NCBI GenBank assembly: GCA_946406115.1
Contig: OX291545.1
Coordinates: 13,592,001-13,656,000 of the forward strand
Length of the DNA stretch: 64,000 nt
Direction: 5' to 3'
Origin: Apoda limacodes
Lineage: Eukaryota; Arthropoda; Insecta; Lepidoptera; Limacodidae
Part shown: in pieces, positions 36,701 to 46,900 of the stretch
Position numbering within the stretch: the stretch's first letter is position 1
Layout of the letters: each line of letters starts with the position of its first letter
Program-made: the position numbers and the translations under genes
The notes under the pieces: generated by a model
Told to the model about the DNA's origin: nothing
The model's database searches: none
What the model saw: the letters and a program-made list of their open reading frames with translations, nothing else

Positions 36701-39700
36701 CAAAAATATTCATGTACCAAATTTGTTCTGGTACTTTTCTTGGAATGAAATTTGTTCTCACTGGGTGTTGGAATGCTTGTTTTCGACATCCGAAATAATA
36801 ACCCAAGTAAACTAAGGGCAATGAAATACAGAACCAGAGGCACAATAAAGCCATCATAGTTGAAAATGGCACTGCACCACTTGAATGTTTGCCCATTATG
36901 AAGAAATTCAAGAAAAAACATGTGCCAAAAACTATAGCTGGGTATAATGTGGCAGTTAAAAATGCAGCTTGCTTCCATTGCTTGCCTTTCATTGTAGTAT
37001 ACAAGCGTGCTGAATAATAGCCAGCTATAAGCCCCATGAACACATAAAGAAATATTGCAGCAGTCATCAATGCTCCTCGACTTGCTGGTGACAACATTCC
37101 GAGCATGGCAATAACTGTAAATAAAATATTACTACATTTATTACACTTGTTTAATAACTGAAAAGATTACACACATGAACCGTCAGTTGGGAGTACAACT
37201 CGCGTGTCGAAAGTTTGGCACCTCCCTAGGACGTTACAAAAGGATTCAAATTTAAACAAATTATGTGTTGCTATGGCGGATTTTTCTACAAATAATAAAA
37301 AAAAACAAAGTAAAAGTTTTAGGTAAGTTTAAAGTCCCTTGACATGTTTTTATGGCTTATTTTTGTAGAGTTTGCTCTGTCGTAATGTTCGTTCCACATA
37401 GATAGGTACTTTAAAATATGTAAGAAAAATTATACGTTCATCAAAATTTTTATTTTTCGTACACTTTTGTATGTATACAGTTATTAACAGTAAGATACCT
37501 ACTTATGAAATAAAAATGTCTTTAACTTACAGATCGTTATAAGAGCCATGAGAAATACTTGTATGCCACTTCCAATGACAGCTGCAAACAGCATTCGCTT
37601 TGGCGGTGGACGAAACACATCCCCGTGAACCAATTTCCATCCGGTCTCTTCAATCATGTCATCAATACTTTCATCAGAGTTGTATCGCGCAATATCTCTT
37701 CTCAATGTACGTACCATAATCATGGTCAATATACCTTAAATAAATAAAAAACATTAATAAAGTTTCAACACTTAACTTATCCACAAAAACCAGCAGTGAT
37801 TATTTACAACTAACATTTTGTTTATCTAAAATTTTTTATTGTAGTTTTCAGAACCTTTTTAAGATAGCGATTTCATAAACCTATTGTTTACCTAATTTTG
37901 TGTTTGTTGTTTTAATAGAACCTTATCAAGATAGAGAAGAAACATACAGCAAAAACTGTTATAGACATAATATTTATTTATTCTTAATTTTTCCCCCGAT
38001 AAAAGAGACAAAGTCCTGTTAAAGAAAGACGGATCGACGGCGTATGTTTAGTATATTTATGTATAGAGCCCAAAACATGATATAGTTAGCATAAACTAAA
38101 ATGATGGCCATATCTGTGGTCCACTAGTGCCTAGCCTAACGAAATATGAAACTAGTTATAAGCTATTCTAGAACGTTTTGTATTGTTTTCATAATATGTA
38201 TAAATGGCGGACGATAGTGGATCAGAGGGCTTAAGGGTTCGAAATGGCTTGTGAGTTTGGGACCGTCAACAATTTTCTCAGTTCGTCGTTAAACTGAGTC
38301 AAAAAAGTCTGGGTCCACTTGACCACAGATGGCAGAAGCGCTCCATGTGAGGCCGGATCTGCGACTTATAACCCTGAGGTGGTCAAGCGACTGTTGCAAA
38401 ACCGTACTATTGGCGTTCGCTGACTAGATCGTCTTTTTCTAGGTATCTTAGAAGCTGTGTGTTTAAAACAAGCTCGATCGCCTTCAAGAGGAGGATTACC
38501 TCTAGTAGTCCTGTGACATAACTTAGGAGCACACCGTTTAAGCACCACTTCTGGTATACCGTCTAGCCCACTCGACTTGTAAACGTCTAGAGAAAGCAAC
38601 GCCCGCCGAACCTCCCGTTGTGTTTTGCAGATTTCCGGCATGGTCTTACTGCACTACAGTAAAGTGGGTAGTACAGCGTGTAACGGGATCAAGCGGGAGT
38701 CGAGCTTCTTGAATAAGTAGGCACTATGCCATGGCGTTGGTTAGCCAGCTAGAGATGGACAGACCCCTTGGGCGTCAGTTTGGGAAGTCTATAGCTCGGA
38801 GCTCATTGATCTCGCGGTGGGCGTGGATTCGGGTCCGGCGCGTGACTACCCAATATATTGCTAACGGTTTGTACTGAAAAATAGGTTTACTCAAAGTAGA
38901 AGATTAGGTATTAAGCTTATACATTTAATTTCATTAAAACTAATTTAATTAAATTAATTAATTAAATAAATTTAATTAAAATTAATTTTATCCTTATCTT
39001 ACACACACAATATAGTTAACACTTAGTTATATTTTACACTGAGACCCATTATTTAGTAGTAGTGGGTGACCACACGTCCTTCCGGCTCATGATGGTCCAA
39101 CTTCGTGGGCTACTTCTGGCGAAGTGTCGATGGTATGCCTGACGTTCTTCGTGGGCACCAGCTCGAAGTTCAGCATGGGGACTTCCTCTTAGATACTTTA
39201 TATGTAGTTTTATATAAAAAGGCGACAACTTTTGGGACAAAATACTAGTAAGGTGTGGTCTCCCGGGCAAGGAGAGCTGTTCCGTATTGGTCGCACGGCA
39301 AAGTGCGTCGAAAAAGGAGCGGGCGACGTGCGTCACTCGTATTTAAGCAATGCCCGCGGGGTGCGATTTGAAGGGTGTTTCGGTATGGTCTGATTCCACG
39401 TGTTCGATTCTAATAGGTTGCTTGCTCCCTTCTGTTTTCTAGTCTTTGGTGTACGTTAATTGTAGCATGGATAGCCCCTCGAAGCTTCTGGGATTGTGTG
39501 AGGCAGACAGTTTGTCCTCTTTCCTTGTCCCTCTTTGCCATATGTAAAGTACGTGGGGTGATAGCGTGTATCTATGTATGTGTGCATCCTTACAAGCGCC
39601 TCTGTCGTTCAAATTTGAGTATGAGGCAAAGACTGCCCAGTAAAACAGCTTTCTATTTAGCAGTATAGGCCAAGTAACCATCAGTCATTCGCAGTGGTGG

Positions 39701-42700
39701 TATCGACGACTGGCAAACTTTCCATTGGCAGCTTTAGCAAGCGACCCGAAAGCACGACTCCTAGAGGGATAGCTTGCAAGTCGCCCACCTGTTTTGCCGA
39801 TGAATTGGAATTTATCTCTGACAGTTGCTTTCTTACTGAACCTCGAGGTAACATTTAATATGTGTGGCACCACAGAAATATTCGAATCCTTGTTGTTTCG
39901 AGCCGTGGTCTAAGCCTCATACGCAGTTTGCTTGAGAACTTTCGCTTCTTGACAACGTCAGCTACTCGTGGGTTAGAAATAAAACATTCCACAACCGCGA
40001 GGATTGGCTAAGTGACTACGGCTGTGCAAATGTCGGGATCCTCTGTGCTGAAGCAGAGCTGACAGTGGAGGAACTGCATAAAATTCACGCAATCTATAAT
40101 CTAAATCTGCTGATTTATAACGCCACATACGACGCCAACTAGCTAGCGCAAATGAATTGGGTTGTGAGCATGACACATGAGTCTACACAAAACAGTGGTC
40201 TCAGGAGCCAGAGGCGCATTTCCTGAGACGGAATGTAACTTCCAATGCCATAGCTGATTATTAAAATGTTTAAACTGTCATACAAGTTAAAATTCATGGT
40301 ATCACATTAAAATTTAGTTGACTGTAAGCACACAACATTATAAGTAAAGTTTTCACGAAATCCTTACCCCAAGCAGCTTAGGTATCTTAGATGTTATTGC
40401 GGTTTTTGTGTATAAATTTAAAATCTTTTGTTTTTTTAGGTCAATAAGGACAGTCATGTATACTCACCAGATAAGAAAAATAGAACAACAATGGAATTGA
40501 TAATAGAGAACCAATGTATCTGAACACTACTCATGCCCAAATAAATATCCCATCTGGAAGCCCAACTTATATCCGATTCTCCCCATTCTACAGAGTAGGT
40601 AAAAAATAACTTTGTTCCTGTATCCTTATTGACTAGCTGTGGTTTGGGACTTAATGGAAATTGACAAGAATCATCCACGAAATTCAGATCATCTTTGTCC
40701 ACAGAAAATGTTTCAACTTCAAAGCCAACTACTCTGTAGGAATCCCTGGAAACGAAATAACATAATTTGACATTATGGTTGAATCAAATTGTTCGGCTAT
40801 TGCCATAACCTTTGGTCAAAGCCAGATGTTCTCTCATACTTAGAAATATTGGAATATAGACTGAAAAGTATTCAGAACAATAAAATATCTATAAAATACC
40901 TGCACATATAAACATTTTTTCATGAAGTACATATAAACTAATTAACATTTTTGGAGTTCCATAGCCGAGTGTAGAAGAATCAACCTTTATACGTAGTTTT
41001 GTCTTTTCCGTCAAACTTTACAGCTTTATAATTCTCTCAACCTTCCATAAATTTTGATATAATTTTATTTGACTGTAGTATTTGTTATGTACAGTGTTTT
41101 TTAATTAAATAGTGATAGATTTTTTAAAAAAAAAATTTAAAATCCGTATGTATAACTGAGGAATAAAATATGTTTTTCGTGCAAATTGTCGTTGGATCGG
41201 TCTTTAAAATAAATTAAAATATTAACTTGCTGAAATTGAAAATTTTGTGTCCTCCCTAAAATAACAATGTGTTTTAAAAATCTGAAAAATTACACAAACT
41301 AAATCAAATCAATTAATATTTATTCAAGTAGGTTTCTGAGAACTCTTGCGAATCATCAATACAATTTATTTAACAATGTTAATTTCTGCCAAGAAGAGCT
41401 GGCAAGAAACACAACTATTTAAAGTAATAAAACAATGGTAATTTTTAAAAAAGTTGTGTATACACATGTCAATTATCATTTTTTATTTTAATGTAGCATA
41501 GAGGGCCCAACATGTGAAGCATTAAATATATCCTTAATCGTGTGAAGGAACTCAAATTATTAAAGAGTACTCCATATTTAACTAGTACTAACTAGTAAGA
41601 TTATTACCACTATAAATACATACACTTAATAATATCCATACTATATATTATAAATGCGATAGAGTGTGTTTGTTTGTCCTTCCTTCACATCATAGCGGAG
41701 CATCCAAATTGAGCTAAAATTTCGCACAGTTGAAGAAACGGACGGAGGACGTAGGTTACTTTCCATACCGTAAAGTTTCCACAGGAATAACTGTATTTCA
41801 CCTGGATGAACAATAGCCACAGGTATAGCTTGCCTAATAAAATTCCCTGATGCAGAAATCGTATACCGACAACCGAATCCGGCGCGGGCGGAGCAACTAC
41901 TACAACAACAACAATAACAACAACAACAACTAGTACATTTAGTAATACATATATAAATAAACATATTACACATGTATATCAAAAACTAATAGAACTAAAA
42001 AAACATAGGTTAACCAGTACTACTTACATAATATTTAATAAATATTGTATGAATAACCCACTGCAATCCACCATCAGCCGCCTGGCACCATAGAACATCA
42101 TACAAACATGCACACATACCTATATGCATACACATATTTACAGATATCGTACATCATAAAGTAACTCTGCTCCCACATAACATTAATTAAATCAACTTAA
42201 CTTAATTAAACACAACCAACTTTATAGATGCATTCATAGGGTAATCAAACATTAACAATATTGATACCTTTCTACAATTTATGTTATTGTTAAAAAATAT
42301 GTAATGGAACACATATTACAACTCAATGTGTTGCAGAAGATGCTGATTTTGACAGAAGCTTTAACTAGTGATTAAAACAAAATATTGCTTTTCTTCCTTA
42401 TTTTAGAAACTTACACAAAAAATTGTCTTTTGCCAATAATTTGGACTAAATTTACACAAAAAAAAAAGTTTTTTTAATTAAGCTTTTTTATGAATTTCTA
42501 TTACGTAAAATCTTGTTAATTCAAGCAAAATTGGCTGTGGTTAACCATAAAATTCATTATTTTATCAGTAGCATCTACTACTCAACAAACCAGGGTGCAA
42601 GAAAAATATAGACCAAAAAACAATGACCTATTTAAACTTACTGACTATGTTTATGGTACTTGAGAAGTAGCTTCAGATGATTATTGATGTAAGCCTTGCC

Positions 42701-44534
42701 ATTTGACATCAAACCAAGTCGATAGCCTTGTTCCACAGTCCTTTCCAAAGCTTCGCCATTAACTCGTGTTGCCACAGGCAAATTATCAACTAATCTAAAA
42801 ATAAAAAAATATATAATGTTTTGGGGGATTCCACTTGTCCATTCACAAGAGGGTTTTGTTGACTTCCTTTAACCCTTCCTCAAAACCTTGGTTGAGGTGA
42901 AGAAAAGGGGACCCTAATAAAAATGTCAGAAATTTTACTAAGCACTTTGAATGATTTTAGGACTTTTTTAAAAAAAAATTTATGACAAATTGTGGTGAAC
43001 CCACAACCTTCCATTCTGATGATGCAAATCGGTAGAGAACATTGTCACCAACAATGTTTGTATGGAGCACTTTTCTCTCTCTCAATTTTCTTGACAGGTA
43101 TCGATAGAACACATCACCAGAAGCAACGTATGAACCATTTTTTTCTATGATCATTCTCTCAGTTGCTATAAATCTAAAGAATCTAAATTAAAAATGAAAA
43201 TTTCAGGGTTCCGTTGCGGCACAGCTAGGGACCCCAGAAAAAGTGTCTACTGCAAACATTGCTTCTAGGGAAGCCTTCTATCAATCACAGTCAAAAAAAT
43301 AGGTTGTTATAGAGACACCCCCTTTGGTTAACTGTTTCACATTTCTTTGTGATTCCATTCTTTTGTCAAATTGTCTTGAAAATTTATGGTGTCCCCATAA
43401 CACCCTATTTTAATGACTGTAATAGATAGAAGGTGTTTCTACGAGCAATGTTTATAGGAGACACTTTATCCTGGGGTCCTTAGTTGCGCAACTATGGAAC
43501 CCTAAAATTTTCAGTCAGATTTCTATTTATAGCAACTGAGGGAATGATCACAGGAAAAAATGTTTTTTCTTTCAGTACCCCCATTTGTACACCCTAACCG
43601 TAACCAAATCAAGCGAAAAAACATGAAAATATTCTAAGTCCACTTATATTTCCCTTGCGCCTCCTTTTAATTACTCTGACCAAATTTTGGCTTCTGCAAC
43701 CCTTTTTTTACAGAGGGAATTAGGTACCCTTAACCCCTCCCCCCTCACTACCACTTATCGGGTAATCTGTACAAATTCTTTACCAAATACATGTAATGTT
43801 TTTAAAGTGAGGTTTCTGACTGCTTTGTTTCTGTAACGACTTTGTGCCCAAATTCATACACAGGGCTCTGCACATAGCCACTTACCCACTACTACCACTA
43901 CGCCTTTGTACCATTCACTTACAATACACACAGTGCAGGATTTCATCAAGAGTGGATCCATGGGGCATGAAGTCAAATTTCGGTCAGAGTAACTGAAAGG
44001 GAGTGCAAGGGACACCTTTATTAGTAAAAGCTTAATATCATAAAAGCACTACGGTTGTTCAATACTCACAAATGCACAAAATACTCATGCTCTATACGAT
44101 TTGCCACCTTCTCAGACTCTTCAGCACTCCAGTTTATGGGATTATTCTTCTGGTGACACAGCAATCTACATTTAATATTTTCTGCCATATGAACATCATA
44201 AGGGGTATTAACAATGCGGTCCCCCCTCAAAACTTCACCAAGATTCTCAGATTTGTAAATGAAAGTACCATTTTTAGGTAAACAAAAGGGCAAAGAATAA
44301 TATTCATATGGCAATTGCGTATGAATACTTGTCATTTTAACAGCCTTAACTTCTATTTTTTGTCCCTTCTTAAACTCGACAGGCGCAACACCAGGAACAT
44401 AAAACCCATTGCTAAAGAAAATTAAGTTAGTTATTACGAATAAATGTACAATCTGAAACAAGTATTTATTTTTAATAACCTGTAAAATCGAAAACACAAT
44501 TTAAAATTTGTTATCCAATAGGTACCTGAAACAT
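30633..44534 (-). CDS. TM9SF4: transmembrane 9 superfamily member 4 (nonaspanin), nine-exon gene
   Basis: TM9 proteins are Golgi/endosomal nine-pass membrane proteins; TM9SF4 helps sort glycine-rich membrane segments and acts in phagocytosis and adhesion in flies. Coding exons on the minus strand are 44534-44526 (tentative), 44452-44070, 42794-42642, 40745-40468, 37734-37531, 37114-36697, 33003-32820, 31988-31850 and 30733-30633. All junctions are GT-AG and phases agree throughout, giving about 622 residues (human about 642). Landmarks are [11 protein letters not shown] after the signal peptide, [82 protein letters not shown] and the C-terminal VKID, a KXD-type COPI/Golgi retention signal. 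TM9SF4 fits better than TM9SF2. Introns are full of transposon debris. Confidence 0.93.
30734..31849 (-). other. TM9SF4 last intron
   Basis: 1.1 kb intron. The part from about 31100 to 31560 is less AT-rich than the rest but shows no coding potential. No repeat family is recognised. Confidence 0.5.
31850..31988 (-). CDS. TM9SF4: TM9SF4 exon 8, membrane spans
   Basis: Acceptor TATTTTTAG, donor GTAAAA, 139 nt. It encodes [28 protein letters not shown] and [12 protein letters not shown]. Confidence 0.92.
31989..32819 (-). other. TM9SF4 intron between exons 7 and 8
   Basis: 0.8 kb intron without recognised features. Confidence 0.5.
32820..33003 (-). CDS. TM9SF4: TM9SF4 exon 7, membrane spans
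   Basis: Acceptor TTTTTTCAG, donor GTAATT, 184 nt. It encodes [39 protein letters not shown] and [15 protein letters not shown], among the most conserved parts of the family. Confidence 0.93.
33004..34380 (-). other. TM9SF4 intron 6, part without recognised repeats
   Basis: AT-rich. The segment 33950-34230 is more GC-balanced and may be old transposon sequence; I cannot name it. Confidence 0.4.
34388..34545. repeat. short dispersed repeat fragments
   Basis: CAGAAACCTTCCCCGGCGTA with ACACAACAATTTACCAAAAT at 34389 recurs as CAGAAACCTTTCCCGGCTTG with ACACAACAACATACCAAAAT at 34496, and more distantly at 25490. The pattern resembles a common lepidopteran repeat. Confidence 0.55.
34577..34981 (+). 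mobile_element. internally deleted mariner element
   Basis: The terminal repeats GGTCGGGGAAAATGTTTTCG (left) and, reverse complemented, GGTTGGGGAAAAGTTTCTTCG (right) continue into CGCATA/TTAGTAT-type sequence. TA flanks both ends (34575-34576 and 34982-34983). Inside, on the plus strand, is the N-terminal helix-turn-helix part of a mariner transposase, [20 protein letters not shown] and then [16 protein letters not shown] after an in-frame stop. The catalytic region is gone. It differs from the mariner at 5.6-6.8 kb. Confidence 0.82.
35007..35677 (+). repeat. dispersed repeat, copy 2 (SINE-like, with tRNA-like and 5S-like parts)
   Basis: This is the partner of 25676-26195. TAGCATAGCGG (35098-35108) is a perfect pol III box A consensus, and a box-B-like GGGTCGTAGG follows, but box B itself is degraded. 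About 180 bp (about 35138-35320) is not in copy 1. The end, TAAGCGGTCACCCATCCAA with GGACCAAGCCCGACG (35631-35672), is 5S-rRNA-like on the minus strand. Confidence 0.7.
36211..36525 (+). repeat. lepidopteran dispersed repeat (CCAACGACACCCC type)
   Basis: AAAGCTATCCAACGACACCC, then GGGGTAGACGAAAAAAAAAA, then GACAGACGGACGGACATGGC and TATAAGGGTTCC with GTTGACTATGGAA match the body and end of a repeat I know from lepidopteran introns. It lies in TM9SF4 intron 6. Confidence 0.65.
36697..37114 (-). CDS. TM9SF4: TM9SF4 exon 6, central membrane spans
   Basis: Acceptor TTTACAG, donor GTAAGT, 418 nt, the largest exon. It encodes [35 protein letters not shown], the [11 protein letters not shown] span, [10 protein letters not shown] and [12 protein letters not shown]. 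Confidence 0.93.
37531..37734 (-). CDS. TM9SF4: TM9SF4 exon 5, cytosolic loop and second span
   Basis: Acceptor TATTTAAG, donor GTAAGT, 204 nt. It encodes [13 protein letters not shown], the cytosolic [19 protein letters not shown] and the hydrophobic [16 protein letters not shown]. Confidence 0.93.
38221..38674 (-). mobile_element. degraded LINE copy, 3' part (in TM9SF4 intron 4)
   Basis: The minus strand reads [20 protein letters not shown], then [19 protein letters not shown], then, after an internal deletion of the reverse transcriptase core, sequence matching 24600-24770 of the LINE at 21.8-25.2 kb. It continues the copy at 39599-40250; the two are separated by the solo LTR. Confidence 0.82.
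38679..39594 (+). repeat. solo LTR inserted in a LINE copy
   Basis: The 916-bp unit begins TGTAACGGGATC and ends GCATCCTTACA, so it has TG...CA termini. It is bounded by AGCG on both sides (38675-38678 and 39595-39598). Removing it rejoins LINE sequence that reads GTACAGCGCC..., the same as in the intact LINE. That identifies it as a solo LTR with an exact 4-bp target duplication, as in Gypsy or BEL/Pao elements. GTATTTAAG at about 39338 could be its TATA box if it is plus-oriented. Class cannot be fixed without internal sequence. Confidence 0.85.
39599..40250 (-). mobile_element. degraded LINE copy, 5' part (in TM9SF4 intron 4)
   Basis: The minus strand matches about 22800-23460 of the LINE at 21.8 kb: [20 protein letters not shown], then [20 protein letters not shown] and [19 protein letters not shown]. 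It has frameshifts and small deletions. At the site of the stop in the 21.8 kb copy it has CAA. Confidence 0.82.
40468..40745 (-). CDS. TM9SF4: TM9SF4 exon 4, end of lumenal domain and first membrane span
   Basis: Acceptor CGTTTCCAG, donor GTGAGT, 278 nt. It encodes [18 protein letters not shown], then [20 protein letters not shown] and the start of the first large hydrophobic span, [18 protein letters not shown]. Confidence 0.93.
41640..41935. repeat. lepidopteran dispersed repeat with CAA microsatellite tail
   Basis: ATATTATAAATGCGATAGAG, then GTTTGTTTGTCCTTCC, GAGCTAAAATTTCGCACAG and GGCGCGGGCGGAGCAAC follow the pattern of a very common lepidopteran repeat. It ends in (CAA/CTA)n at 41896-41935. 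A shorter relative is at about 47500-47580. Confidence 0.65.
42642..42794 (-). CDS. TM9SF4: TM9SF4 exon 3, lumenal domain
   Basis: Acceptor ATTTTTAG, donor GTAAGT, 153 nt. It encodes [18 protein letters not shown] and [12 protein letters not shown], closely matching the TM9SF4 lumenal region. Confidence 0.92.
43134..43562. repeat. long inverted repeat (foldback element)
   Basis: Two arms of about 180 bp are reverse complements with moderate divergence. Left-arm blocks CATTCTCTCAGTTGCTATAA, GGGACCCCAGAAAAAGTGTC, AAACATTGCT and CCTTCTATC are matched by TTATAGCAACTGAGGGAATG, GACACTTTATCCTGGGGTCC, AGCAATGTTT and GATAGAAGG on the right. The spacer is about 60-80 bp. AGGGTTCCGTTGCGGC and CAACTATGGAACCCT look like the common GGGTTCCG repeat tail. 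Transcribed in the TM9SF4 pre-mRNA it would fold into a long hairpin. Confidence 0.85.
43655..44015. repeat. second inverted repeat (MITE-like)
   Basis: CCCTTGCGCCTCCTTTTAAT with TACTCTGACCAAATTT on the left is the imperfect reverse complement of AAATTTCGGTCAGAGTA with ACTGAAAGGGAGTGCAAGGG on the right, arms of about 40 bp. Related words (CAGAGTAACTAAAAG, then GCCCCCTTTTGTACACCCC) recur at 59.2 and 59.9 kb, which supports a dispersed family. Confidence 0.65.
44070..44452 (-). CDS. TM9SF4: TM9SF4 exon 2, signal peptide and lumenal N-terminus
   Basis: Acceptor TTGTTTCAG, donor GTGAGT, 383 nt. It encodes the hydrophobic signal segment [21 protein letters not shown] at the mature N-terminus, then [14 protein letters not shown] and the Cys-containing lumenal domain to EHEYFVHL. 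Confidence 0.92.
44526..44534 (-). CDS. TM9SF4: TM9SF4 proposed first coding exon (9 nt)
   Basis: The exon at 44452 opens inside the signal peptide without an ATG: in frame upstream there is only GTG. Just 73 bp upstream the minus strand reads ATGTTTCAG followed by the donor GTACCT. Splicing it to the acceptor TTGTTTCAG in phase 0 yields [16 protein letters not shown], a good signal peptide. A more distal first exon is possible. Confidence 0.45.
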
Positions 44535-44708
44535 ATTTGTTTAATTTCATGTACTCATACACATAATTAATAACTAAGTTATAGCATTATGAGTCTAATT
44601 CATAAATTAATTCTAAAATCAGAGTAAATAAAAAAAATTATAAGTAAACAGGAAACATTTTTTTTCAACTAGGAACAAAAACAATGTTTCCAAAACTTAT
44701 TTAAAAAT

Positions 44709-44976
44709 CCCAATTCATCAAATCGAATTTTAAGAAATTCACTCGTAAGTCAACGGTGGACTTTGAATATTTGCTTCAGAAAGTTTCTCCAATTATTTCC
44801 AAAACAGATACCCAATTAAAACCAGCAATACCAGCCTTAATTCGTTTAGCCATAACATTACGGTTTCTGGCTTCAGGAGACAGCCTGCACTTCTTATTTA
44901 AAATTTCACCACAGCTTATATCAGAAACTGTGTACGTAAAGCCCTGGTTCATATTATACTAAGGAATGAAATCAAG
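44709..44976 (+). pseudogene. Harbinger transposase, N-terminal exon
   Basis: The plus strand reads NFKKFTRKSTVDFEYLLQKV, then SPIISKTDTQLKPAIPALIR, then LAITLRFLASGDSLHFLFKI, matching HARBI1-like transposases. After a frameshift near 44935 the last codons read KALVHIILRNEIK and end at ATCAAG with a GTAAAT donor at 44977. This is the position of an exon end predicted by comparison with the family, because the next residues resume at 45810. Confidence 0.75.
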
Positions 44977-45320
44977 GTAAATAAAAACGCATTCAATAGG
45001 TTTATATTTTTTATTAATGTAATTACTTGAATCAAACATAGCTTAATATTCATAACATTCTTGAACACTACGATAAAAATCAAGCTTTCTTATATGCTTC
45101 GGCAATTGAATTGTACTCGTATTCAGATTGGGAAAAGGTTCAGTTTCAGTAGGGGGAGGGGGCGAAACAATTTCATTAGACAAAATTCTAATCCTAGTTG
45201 TGTTTGTATTAGATTGCTCAGGTAGATGTATTACGGGGGGATGTTGCGTGATGTTAGTTGTGTTGTTAGTTATTGCTTCAGATTAAGCCATTTAGGAATC
45301 GTGGTTTGGATCATAATACT

Positions 45321-45764
45321 TCATATAGGTTCAGAATAGGAAGTAAAAGAAGACCCAGGCCTACTAGTATTTTGTTGATGAGATTGCAAGATATTGGAAG
45401 AAGGTGAAGGAGACGAAACAAATATTGGTGATGAAAGACGATTCTGTTTAAGACTACGTCGCCGTTGTATGAACATGCCATCAATTTGGTGCATAAAAAA
45501 TAATCTTTCGTCTTCTGGCAATTGTCTTAGCTTATTTGCTAAAATTTTTCCATAACGATCGCAATCGTCTTCTTTTTCCTGGGGATTATTCCGGCATAAT
45601 GCTTGGTTCAGGTTAGCGAGACTTTCTTTAATGAAGCTTCCAGCTTGTTGTAGCTCGGGCGGATTCTTACGGCGCCGCTTCGTTGTTGTAGGATTTTCAT
45701 CACTCGGCGCCACAGGGTCGATGTTTTCCTGGTTGTTTTCTTCGGAATCTTGAACGTTGCTCTC
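45321..45764 (-). pseudogene. Harbinger accessory protein, C-terminal exon (BESS-like)
   Basis: On the minus strand an acceptor TAATTTTTAG precedes ESNVQDSEENNQENIDPVAP and a long open frame to 45321. It contains the basic TTKRRRKNPPE and then DRYGKILANKLRQLPEDERL and FFMHQIDGMFIQRRR, like the C-terminal half of the MADF/BESS proteins that PIF/Harbinger elements encode beside their transposase. Those proteins bind element ends and help the transposase enter the nucleus. The Ser/Pro-rich tail is open and undamaged. It lies inside the intron of the opposite-strand transposase. Confidence 0.65.
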
Positions 45765-45809
45765 CTAAAAATTAAATATATGTTAACGAAAATATATTTT
45801 TGGTTTCAG

Positions 45810-46608
45810 ATTCCAGACACTGCTGAAGAATGGTTGGAAATTTAAAATGGATTAAGCAATAAATTTCCTCGGTGTGTTGGATCTTTAGATAGAAAATATA
45901 TCGTTATGCAATCACCTTTTCACTCAGGATCAACCTACTACAACTATAAGAAAAGTTTTAGCATTGTACTTATGGCACTAGTAAACAGCAACTACAATTT
46001 CGTTTATGTCAATATAGGCGGTCAGGGTAAAATAAGTGACGGTGGAATATTTCAAAACTGTGAACTATGGCGAAGGATTACATCCGATTCCCTATTTCTA
46101 CCACCTCCGCGTCCACTTCCGGGATCTAATAATCCCGTTTCTTACGTTTTTTTGGGTGATGGTGCCTTTTCACTCAGCACATCGGACATCGGTGATGAAA
46201 CCTTATCCGGGAAATCATGATTTAGGCACTCCGAAACGTGAATTTAATAGAAAATTATCCATTGCACGAGTGGTGGTAGAAAACACCTTTGGCATATTAG
46301 CTTCAAAATTTAGAGTCTTTAGAAAACCATTGATGGTATGGCCTGACAAAGTTAGTCTCATTACGATGACTTGTGTATTACTACACAATTTTTTAAGGAA
46401 AAGTGATACATCTCGCCCGATTTACACACCGCCAGGTACGATTGACGTTTATAACGATGATCGAATTCGTATACAGAATGGTTCTTGGAGATCAGAAGGT
46501 CAAGATACATATGCTATACGCGATTTGCCTCAGATACCACGTAGACCAAGTTTGACTGCAATTGAAATAAGAGAAGAATTCACTAAATATTTTAATATAG
46601 GTATATAG
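45810..46608 (+). pseudogene. Harbinger transposase, catalytic exon
   Basis: After the acceptor TGGTTTCAG it reads IPDTAEEWLEI, an in-frame TAA (45843-45845), then CVGSLDRKYIVMQSPFHSGS and YYNYKKSFSIVLMALVNSNY. Next come GKISDGGIFQN and FVFLGDGAFSL-like sequence, a frameshift near 46180, MKPYPGNHDLGTPKREFNRK, VVENTFGILASKFRVFRKP, LHNFLRK and the C-terminal IEIREEFTKYF. The catalytic residues (D of SLD, D of LGD, E of VEN) are still present. One stop and one or more frameshifts inactivate it. Confidence 0.85.
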
Positions 46609-46900
46609 GTTTCCAACCTCCACATATTGACTTTTTCTCCGTAGATCTTACTGGAACTACTAAGAAAAATATAAACGAATTAAAGATACTATATTACTAA
46701 TAAATAAATAATGTTGCTTGATTTTATGTATCAGTAGTTATTTTTACTGTCAACCCTTCACCGAGAAAAGAATCCAAATATGCATAAGCAAAACTTATGG
46801 GTTTGTATATTTCTTCAGCTCCAGCCCCTGAGCGACTTATATCTCGTACCTTCAATCAATCAATATTCTTTATTGCACCACAAGAAGAACAGATACATTA

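Larger units (their letters stand above)
42795..44069 (-). other. TM9SF4 intron 2 made mostly of inverted repeats
   Basis: Contains the long foldback at 43134-43562 and the smaller one at 43655-44015. The rest (42795-43133) shows nothing recognisable. Confidence 0.5.

Noticed and set aside
39049..39336. 95-codon minus-strand frame as a gene
   Set aside because: It lies wholly inside the solo LTR and shows no domain.
44066..44497. Open frame starting at 44497 as the true N-terminus of TM9SF4
   Set aside because: The first codon there is GTG, and a good acceptor (TTGTTTCAG) lies inside the frame at 44453. The extra residues are intron.
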